Source: Planctomicrobium sp. (GTDB lineage: Bacteria > Planctomycetota > Planctomycetia > Planctomycetales > Planctomycetaceae). From it: a stretch of 13,292 nt of DNA. Positions 7,614-13,292 of this stretch are shown piece after piece (position 1 is the first letter of the stretch; the number at the start of each line of letters is the position of its first letter). A model generated the notes under the pieces. It made no database searches, was not told the DNA's origin, and saw nothing but the letters and a program-made list of their open reading frames with translations. Where the stretch lies: positions 1-13,292 of the forward strand of contig JAJDEL010000285.1 of the NCBI GenBank assembly GCA_029259835.1, written 5' to 3'. A program made the position numbers and the translations under genes.

Positions 7614-10600
7614 ATGAATCAGTGTCCATTCTGCAAAAATGAATTGTTCTCCGATGAGATCACTCGATGTCCGTCGTGTGGGAAGCAGATCATTGAACTG
7701 AATGACTCCGAAGATGGTGCTTTCGACACATCTGAAACTTTTACGAGTGAAGAGTTTTCAGTAGAAGATAATGCGCCTGAAGATATCGACACGGTTGAAT
7801 ATCAATCGGTCGAGGAATCGAACTCTCTCGATGAAGATTCCGACGATTCGCCAGATGGAAACGAAACATACATCGAGGATGAGCTGGCAGAGCATCTGGC
7901 TGATCCAAGCGAAAAAACTGTTGCCTTCGATGGGTTTGCTCACGATGATCAGCCACATCCGTCGGCCGAAGCCGACTTGGAAGTGGCAAATCTAGATGCC
8001 GACGAAGACGATTCCGCCGCGACGGTCGATATGTCGGATGTCTCTGAAGCGGCGGACGATCAAGCATCGGTCGATGCGACAATCCAACTTGAATCCGGCA
8101 GCATCGATGACGCGGATGCGACTTACGTCGACGATTCCGATGAGGAGCAAACAATCGGATCAGAGGATTTCGCCGATCAAACAATGATCCTGGACGACGC
8201 GCAGAGCTTCGATGAAACGATTGCTTCAGATGACATTGGCGGTGCAGATGTCACACAAACTTTAGTCTCGAACGCAGAAGCCGATGAATTAAAAACTCTC
8301 CAGGTCAATTGGTCAGATCATCCTGATGATGGGCCCGAGATGACGATCAAAGCCCGGCAGGACAACGAGGAAGCATCCCCTCTCGCTCCGACTGAGAGTA
8401 TCACTGCTGTTCCTGAGCGTTCGATGCAGAGCATCGACGACCGTTCCGCATCTCTTAAAAATCCAGAATATGAATTACTGAGTGTTTTGGGTGAGGGAGG
8501 AATGGGAGTTGTCTGGTCGGCCCGGCAAACATCTGTTGATCGAAACGTCGCGGTCAAGATGATCAAAGGAGCCTTTTCCAAAAAGAAAGGACAGCGGAAT
8601 AAATTCCTCGCCGAAGCGATCGTGACTGGTGATCTCGACCACCCGAATATCGTCCCGATCTATGATGTCGGGACTGATACAGCGGGAGGTCTATTTTATG
8701 CCATGAAACAGGTGCAGGGAACACCTTGGTTGAATGTGATTAAACAGAAATCGCTTCACGAAAATTTGGACATTTTGTTACGTGTGGCCGACGCCGTGGC
8801 TTTTGCTCACGCACGAGGAATCGTCCATCGTGATCTCAAGCCTGAAAATGTCATGCTCGGTGAATTCGGTGAAGTGTTGGTCATGGATTGGGGGCTGGCA
8901 CTACCGCTGGAAAGTTTCAACAAGTCACGAAAAATTCGACAATTCTCCAGCATGGGCGGCACGCCTGCGTATATGTCGCCGGAGATGGCAACGGGACCGA
9001 TCGATCGAATCACACCACAAAGTGACATCTATCTTTTGGGTGCCATCCTATGGGAAGTGATTACTGGAAAGGCTCCGCATCCAGGGAAAAAAGTTCAGGA
9101 ATGCTTGCTGGCAGCGATGCGGAATACGATCCGCTCCACTGAGGAGAAAGGGGAGCTTGTTGACATTGCAATGAAATCGATGGCGACGAATGTGGCGGAC
9201 CGTCACGTTGATGTCCGAGAGTTTCAGATCGAACTTCGCGCATACCTTGACCACTCAGAAAGTTTGGCACTGACTGCGCACGCCCAGAAAGATTTGCAGC
9301 AGGCCAAAATCTCAGGAGACTACAACGACTACTCGAAGTCTGTTTTTGGTTTTGAACAAGCTCGCGATTTATGGGCAGGTAACAACGATGCTGAAGCGGG
9401 AGTCCACGAAGCGAAACTTGCCTACGCAGCGAATGCTCATGAAAAGGAAGACTACGATCTTGCGCTCTCATTGCTTGCTCATGATCGGAAAGAGCATAAA
9501 TCGTTGCGTTCAGTAATTTTGCGAGATCAGCAGGAACGGGACGCGCGGCAGGGTCGACTGAAATTCGCGAAACGTGCGATTACAGCGATGGCAGTTTGCT
9601 TCTTGGCCGTGGTTTCGGTCGGGTTCGTTGTCATCCGTGCAGAGCGAAACGAAGCCTTGAAGCAAAAAGGGATTGCCGTCACCGAGCGAGAAGAAGCTGA
9701 AAAGCAAAAAGAGATCGCTGAGGGTGAACGCGAAGAAGCAGACATTCAACGTCTCATTGCAGAACAGCAAAAAGGAATCGCCGAGCAGAAAAAGACTGAG
9801 GCTGAAAAGGCGAATATGGACCTGCAAGTCGCTCTTGTTGATGTACGGGAGCAAAAAACGATTGCGGAAGACCAAACGAAAATCGCCAAGACTCAGGAAG
9901 CCGAGGCAAAAAAACAGGCCATGATTGCTTCGATGAAAGAAAAAGAAGCGAACGAGCAACGCCTGATTGCAGTTAAGAACGAGAAAGAAGCCAAACGACA
10001 AACGAAGATTGCTGCAACAAACGAAAAGAAAGCTGTGCAACAGGAACGGCTCGCAACCGCTCAAAAGCTGGAAGCCGACAAACAACGACTCATCGCAGAA
10101 ATGCAAAAAGAAGAAGCTGAAAAACAACGTGTCAAAGCTGTTGCGCAAGAGAAAATTGCCAAGCAGGAACGAGATGAAGCCGACAAGCAACGACTTATTG
10201 CCGTTGCGGCAAAGGAAGCTGAAGAGTACGAAGCGTACATCGCTCGCATCGGTCTGGCTGCTGCGAAAATTGATGAAAATGCGTTCGACGTGGCTGTTGA
10301 ACTTCTGGAGCAATGCCCGAAAGAAAGACGCAGTTGGGAATGGGGCCGATTAATGCACTTGTGCAAACAGTCTTCAGAAAATCTGAAAACGGACGGCCCG
10401 GTTGATTCTGTCTCAGTTTCTCCGGACGGAAAACGGTTGCTCGCTGGAAGTTGGGACAACAAGACGCGTGTCTGGGACTTGCAGACGAATCAACTCATTC
10501 ACGAACTTTCACAGGATGGACTTTATGTTCACTCCGTTGCCTGGTCTCCCGACCAAAAAATTATTGCGACAGCTGGCAGCGATGCGAGCGGTCGAATTCA

Positions 10601-13292
10601 GTTATGGGACGCCGGCAGTGGACAATTACTTTCCAAATTCAATGGGCACACCGATGCAGTTGTCAGCGTGGTTTTTTCACCAACCGGGGAATGGCTACTC
10701 ACGTGTTCTTACGATGAAACGGCGCGTTTATGGAATCTCGCTGATCCTCAGAACCCTATCGAAATTCAAGTTCTCGAAGGGCATTCCTGGTGGGTCTGGG
10801 ATGGTGCTTTCAGCCCGGACTTCGATCCACGTTCTTCCGATCATCGCAATCAAATAGTTACCGTTAGTCAAGACGGGAAAGCAATCATTTGGAAAATTGA
10901 GGGCAGTGTGAAGCAAACTCCATTGGCGGAAGTTTCGTTCGTTCAGGAGAAAATTGGGAATGAACGAGTCAATTTTCAAATGGTGCAAGAGTCGATATTC
11001 ACTGGTCATCGAGGACCGATTTATGCGGTTGATTATTCTCCGAGTGGAGAAGAAGTTGCCACGGCGAGTTACGATAAACGGGTTTTACTTTGGGATCCGG
11101 CAGAGGTTCCGCCGTTCAGTCTCGATCAATTACTGACCAATCAAGTCTCAGAGGTGAAATACCAAGAATTACTCGGTCATTCGTCACCGGTCCTGGATGT
11201 CGCGTTCTCAAAAGATGGAGAAGTCATCGTCTCTGGGGGACGCGATAATGCAGTAAAGATCTGGTCGACAAAGAATTCAAAACCGATCAAAACATTCCGT
11301 GGGCACTTTGGTGGCGTCCGAACCGTTGACATTTCTACTGATGGTCGTCAGGTCATTTCTGGAGCCCAGGACAATCAGGTGATCGTCTGGCATGTGGATG
11401 ACTATGAAGAAATTCGAGTTCTCGATGGTCGTGAACTTCTGGGGCATGAAGATGCAGTTCTGGGAGCCAAGTTTTCATTCGACGGCAAACAGATACTGAC
11501 TGCCGGTCGAGACAGAACGGCGCGCTTGTGGAATTCCAAAACAGGGAAATCTCTCCAAACCTTCGAGGAAGGGCACGATTTTCTCACCTCAACTGGAATG
11601 TTTTTGCCGGGTGGGAGAATTCTAGCGACCGCTGCCGCCGATAACTCAGTTCGCCTGTGGAATGTTGAGTCTGGAACTCAAATTCTGCGGATTCCTGATA
11701 CCGGTCGCGCGGCAGTCATCGCCGTTTCGCCTGATGGTCAATGGCTGGTGACTGGCCATGAGCCAGGGCTTAATCCAGAATCTCAGAATGCTTCCACAGC
11801 GAGCAATTCGAATGAGCAAAATGGTGTGCTGATCTGGCGAGTCAAAGAATTAATCGCCGCGGCAGAAGCAGGTATTCAAAGTGTTGATTTCATGGATAAA
11901 GTGAAACCTCTTGAAATGAAGGGGCATTACAGTCGAGTGACTGCCGTCTCGTTTGCGCCGAAAGGTCATCGACTTTTGACATGCGATTCACGGGGGCGTT
12001 CTGTCCTTTGGGATATTGACTCCGAAAAAGAAATCTGGAGCAGCCGGCATCATCAAAGTCGAATCACAGCCTGCATCTTTTCACCTGCCGGTGATGAGAT
12101 CTATCTATCGAGTACGGATCATACCGTCAGCCGCGTTGACTCGGTCACGGGCGAGGAAGATGCCGAAGCGATTTTCAAGCATCCTTCGAGCGTAACATCG
12201 ATGGCACTCTCAGGAGACGGAAGGAGATTGCTGACAGTGAGCATCTTGGAATTAGATATCTTGAATCCGGGTTCGACAGTCACCTTATGGCAAACGCAGA
12301 CGCATCAAAAACTCGAGGCTTTTGAGTCAAAAACGTTTGCCGTGAATGATATTAGTTTCACTCCGACAGGCGACCATGCAATGATCGTCACGACCGATAA
12401 CGCCGTGCGAACCATTGATCTTCAAGCGGAACAGGCCGAGAAAGCGTTCGGAGCACCGATCCTCGATTTTCAAAAGTTGGGAGGACTAGTGTGGGCAGCT
12501 CGATTTACTGACGATGGAAAATCGATACTCACAGTTGGTGGAAGTGAAGCCACGATCTGGGATGCCGTCACACTTCGAGAAGAAATTTCCTTAAGTCCAC
12601 ATGGGGCAGTTGCCGCCGCGGATTTTTCTCCCGATGGAAAATTCATCGTGACTGGGAGTTGGGATAACTCAGCGAAGATCTGGGACGCAAAGACCGGCCA
12701 GGCGATCGTGAAATTGCAAAACGGACACTCTGGATACGTGAACAGTGTTGTCTTTTCACCAGATAGTCAATTTGTCCTGACAGGTTCCGATGACACAACT
12801 GCAAAGCTTTGGGATGCGAAAACGGGGGAAGTGATTCGAGCATTTCGCGGACATACGGGGCGTATCCGGGAAGCAGTTTTCTCTCCCGATGGGACGAAGG
12901 TGCTTACGGTCTCAAATGACCTCACCGCACGGCTATGGGAGACAAGAACTGGTCAGCAGATCGGCAAACCGTTTGTCGGTCATGAATGGGCCGTTTTGTG
13001 CTGCTCGTTCTCTCCGGATGGACTGCGATTCGCGACCGGAAGTGAAGACAATCAGGCTCGACTCTGGGATCTCCAGACCCATGAGACCATTGCGGTTTTC
13101 GAAGGTCATACAGCAGCCATCTCGGCAGTCTGTTTTACCGAAGATGGACAACGACTCTTTACGGCGAGCCAGGACAATTCCGCAAAGCTCTGGGACGCAA
13201 GCTACGGTCGAGAAGGGACTGAAATCATGACCCTCACCGAGCAAGAACAGGAATTGACAGCAATTTCAATTTCTCCGGATGGACGCCAAGTC
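7614..13292 (+). CDS. Transmembrane Ser/Thr protein kinase with zinc ribbon, coiled coil and WD40 array (3' end outside window)
   Basis: The frame is open through 1893 codons to the window edge with no stop. Residues 4-22 carry CPFC...CPSC, a zinc ribbon. Residues about 25-285 are an acidic, low-complexity linker with many Asp/Glu-flanked Thr. The kinase domain is about 286-547: Gly-loop GEGGMGVV (293-300), VAVK lysine 315, alpha-C Glu 334, HRDLKPEN (405-412, catalytic Asp 407), DWG (425-427) in place of DFG, SPE (455-457) and alpha-F Asp 471. All catalytic residues are present, so it should phosphorylate Ser/Thr. Residues about 548-645 are helical with two TPR-like units (GDYNDYSKSV..., EDYDLALSLL). 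A single hydrophobic helix spans about 655-674. A Lys/Glu/Ala coiled coil covers 675-872, then a linker with CPKERRSWEWGRL (901-913), then WD40 blades from about 929. The layout predicts a cytoplasmic kinase and non-cytoplasmic propellers. Substrates and ligand are unknown. It lies 137 bp behind the giant surface-protein gene on the same strand. Confidence 0.95.
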   Translation, partial: MNQCPFCKNELFSDEITRCPSCGKQIIELNDSEDGAFDTSETFTSEEFSVEDNAPEDIDTVEYQSVEESNSLDEDSDDSPDGNETYIEDELAEHLADPSEKTVAFDGFAHDDQPHPSAEADLEVANLDADEDDSAATVDMSDVSEAADDQASVDATIQLESGSIDDADATYVDDSDEEQTIGSEDFADQTMILDDAQSFDETIASDDIGGADVTQTLVSNAEADELKTLQVNWSDHPDDGPEMTIKARQDNEEASPLAPTESITAVPERSMQSIDDRSASLKNPEYELLSVLGEGGMGVVWSARQTSVDRNVAVKMIKGAFSKKKGQRNKFLAEAIVTGDLDHPNIVPIYDVGTDTAGGLFYAMKQVQGTPWLNVIKQKSLHENLDILLRVADAVAFAHARGIVHRDLKPENVMLGEFGEVLVMDWGLALPLESFNKSRKIRQFSSMGGTPAYMSPEMATGPIDRITPQSDIYLLGAILWEVITGKAPHPGKKVQECLLAAMRNTIRSTEEKGELVDIAMKSMATNVADRHVDVREFQIELRAYLDHSESLALTAHAQKDLQQAKISGDYNDYSKSVFGFEQARDLWAGNNDAEAGVHEAKLAYAANAHEKEDYDLALSLLAHDRKEHKSLRSVILRDQQERDARQGRLKFAKRAITAMAVCFLAVVSVGFVVIRAERNEALKQKGIAVTEREEAEKQKEIAEGEREEADIQRLIAEQQKGIAEQKKTEAEKANMDLQVALVDVREQKTIAEDQTKIAKTQEAEAKKQAMIASMKEKEANEQRLIAVKNEKEAKRQTKIAATNEKKAVQQERLATAQKLEADKQRLIAEMQKEEAEKQRVKAVAQEKIAKQERDEADKQRLIAVAAKEAEEYEAYIARIGLAAAKIDENAFDVAVELLEQCPKERRSWEWGRLMHLCKQSSENLKTDGPVDSVSVSPDGKRLLAGSWDNKTRVWDLQTNQLIHELSQDGLYVHSVAWSPDQKIIATAGSDASGRIQLWDAGSGQLLSKFNGHTDAVVSVVFSPTGEWLLTCSYDETARLWNLADPQNPIEIQVLEGHSWWVWDGAFSPDFDPRSSDHRNQIVTVSQDGKAIIWKIEGSVKQTPLAEVSFVQEKIGNERVNFQMVQESIFTGHRGPIYAVDYSPSGEEVATASYDKRVLLWDPAEVPPFSLDQLLTNQVSEVKYQELLGHSSPVLDVAFSKDGEVIVSGGRDNAVKIWSTKNSKPIKTFRGHFGGVRTVDISTDGRQVISGAQDNQVIVWHVDDYEEIRVLDGRELLGHEDAVLGAKFSFDGKQILTAGRDRTARLWNSKTGKSLQTFEEGHDFLTSTGMFLPGGRILATAAADNSVRLWNVESGTQILRIPDTGRAAVIAVSPDGQWLVTGHEPGLNPESQNASTASNSNEQNGVLIWRVKELIAAAEAGIQSVDFMDKVKPLEMKGHYSRVTAVSFAPKGHRLLTCDSRGRSVLWDIDSEKEIWSSRHHQSRITACIFSPAGDEIYLSSTDHTVSRVDSVTGEEDAEAIFKHPSSVTSMALSGDGRRLLTVSILELDILNPGSTVTLWQTQTHQKLEAFESKTFAVNDISFTPTGDHAMIVTTDNAVRTIDLQAEQAEKAFGAPILDFQKLGGLVWAARFTDDGKSILTVGGSEATIWDAVTLREEISLSPHGAVAAADFSPDGKFIVTGSWDNSAKIWDAKTGQAIVKLQNGHSGYVNSVVFSPDSQFVLTGSDDTTAKLWDAKTGEVIRAFRGHTGRIREAVFSPDGTKVLTVSNDLTARLWETRTGQQIGKPFVGHEWAVLCCSFSPDGLRFATGSEDNQARLWDLQTHETIAVFEGHTAAISAVCFTEDGQRLFTASQDNSAKLWDASYGREGTEIMTLTEQEQELTAISISPDGRQV
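9636..10229 (+). repeat. 14-residue coiled-coil repeat after the membrane helix
   Basis: Residues 675-872 of the kinase repeat the pattern (E/D)-K-Q-R/K-x-I-A-x-x-x-x-x-E-A. Clear copies include EKQKEIAEGEREEA, NEQRLIAVKNEKEA, KRQTKIAATNEKKA, VQQERLATAQKLEA, DKQRLIAEMQKEEA and EKQRVKAVAQEKIA. Fourteen residues are two heptads, with Ile/Leu/Ala at core positions, so a long dimeric or trimeric coiled coil is expected. One less regular stretch (about residues 733-760, around NMDLQVALVDV) interrupts the phase. The coiled coil links the membrane helix to the propellers and probably sets oligomeric state. Confidence 0.8.
10395..13292 (+). repeat. WD40 array: 20 complete blades plus a truncated 21st
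   Basis: Blades follow the usual plan: GH, about ten residues, F-S-P-D-G, T-G/A-S-x-D-x-x-A-x-(L/I)-W-D. The first blade ends with VWD at residue 954. I count 20 complete blades to LWD at residue 1860 and the start of another (SISPDG) at the window edge. Blades 16-20 are the most regular: their Trp residues are 1690, 1733, 1775, 1818 and 1860, a spacing of 42-43. Blades 9-15 are divergent: several lack the terminal WD, and blade 10 has a Ser/Asn-rich insertion of about 20 residues. WD40 propellers normally have seven blades and act as protein-binding platforms. Three propellers would need 21 blades, which fits if the array ends soon after the window. Confidence 0.9.

Noticed and set aside
7609..7617. 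Two-codon mini-ORF ATG TTA TGA whose stop overlaps the kinase ATG
   Set aside because: It could in principle affect start selection, but such overlaps arise easily by chance. GGTGA at 7603-7607 is spaced for ATG 7614, not for ATG 7609.
9510..10313. 267-codon open frame on the - strand opposite the coiled coil, rich in Phe, Leu and Ser
   Set aside because: It is the complement of Lys/Glu codons (AAG/GAA read as CTT/TTC). It has no recognisable domain and lies fully inside the well-supported kinase frame.
9967..10857. + strand frames at 9967-10353 and 10402-10857 as separate genes or as signs of a frameshift in the kinase
   Set aside because: The kinase frame reads without interruption through this region, including the WEWGRL linker and the first WD40 blades. 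The other frames have no domain.

Overview
The window holds two very large protein-coding genes on the + strand, both cut by a window edge, separated by a 137-bp gap. The first is the 3' part of a giant secreted-type beta-repeat protein (1-7476; 2491 codons plus stop visible). The second is the 5' part of a multidomain transmembrane Ser/Thr protein kinase with a long WD40 array (7614-13292; 1893 codons, no stop reached). I see no rRNA, tRNA, CRISPR array, insertion sequence or phage gene.

The organism is probably a planctomycete (inference). Four things point there: a roughly half-GC composition; a giant Thr/Ala/Asp/Gly-rich surface protein almost free of Cys and Trp; a Hanks-type kinase with DWG instead of DFG and an N-terminal zinc ribbon; and the combination kinase - membrane helix - Lys/Glu coiled coil - 'WEWGRL' linker - WD40 blades in one polypeptide. 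That last layout is familiar from planctomycete genomes. No species or locus can be named from the sequence alone.

Region 1 (1-7476): almost all of the protein is degenerate short beta-strand repeats of the kind that fold into right-handed beta-helices or solenoids. They are organised into a higher-order repeat of about 200-250 residues whose landmark (a Gly-Ile-Gly-Thr-Gly...Ala-Leu-Glu-Thr-like box) recurs seven times. An 80-residue tandem repeat of haemagglutinin type lies near the visible N-terminus. The last ~400 residues are different: a PKD/Ig-like beta-sandwich candidate, a small globular domain, an acidic Pro-rich linker, and a short hydrophobic plus basic tail.

Region 2 (7477-7613): a short intergenic stretch with a weak bulged hairpin over the stop codon, two interleaved direct repeats, a 15-bp palindrome and a GGTGA ribosome-binding site. 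No convincing sigma-70 promoter is visible.

Region 3 (7614-13292): the kinase has a CxxC...CxxC zinc ribbon, an acidic Thr-containing linker of ~260 residues, a catalytic domain with all key residues, a TPR-like helical region, one membrane helix, a ~200-residue coiled coil built from a 14-residue repeat, and at least 20 complete WD40 blades with a 21st begun. With one membrane helix, the kinase and the WD40 array should lie on opposite sides of the membrane.

A working idea (inference) is that the giant protein is a cell-surface component and the kinase is a membrane signalling protein whose non-cytoplasmic propellers sense surface or periplasmic partners. The sequence shows adjacency and common strand, not a functional link.
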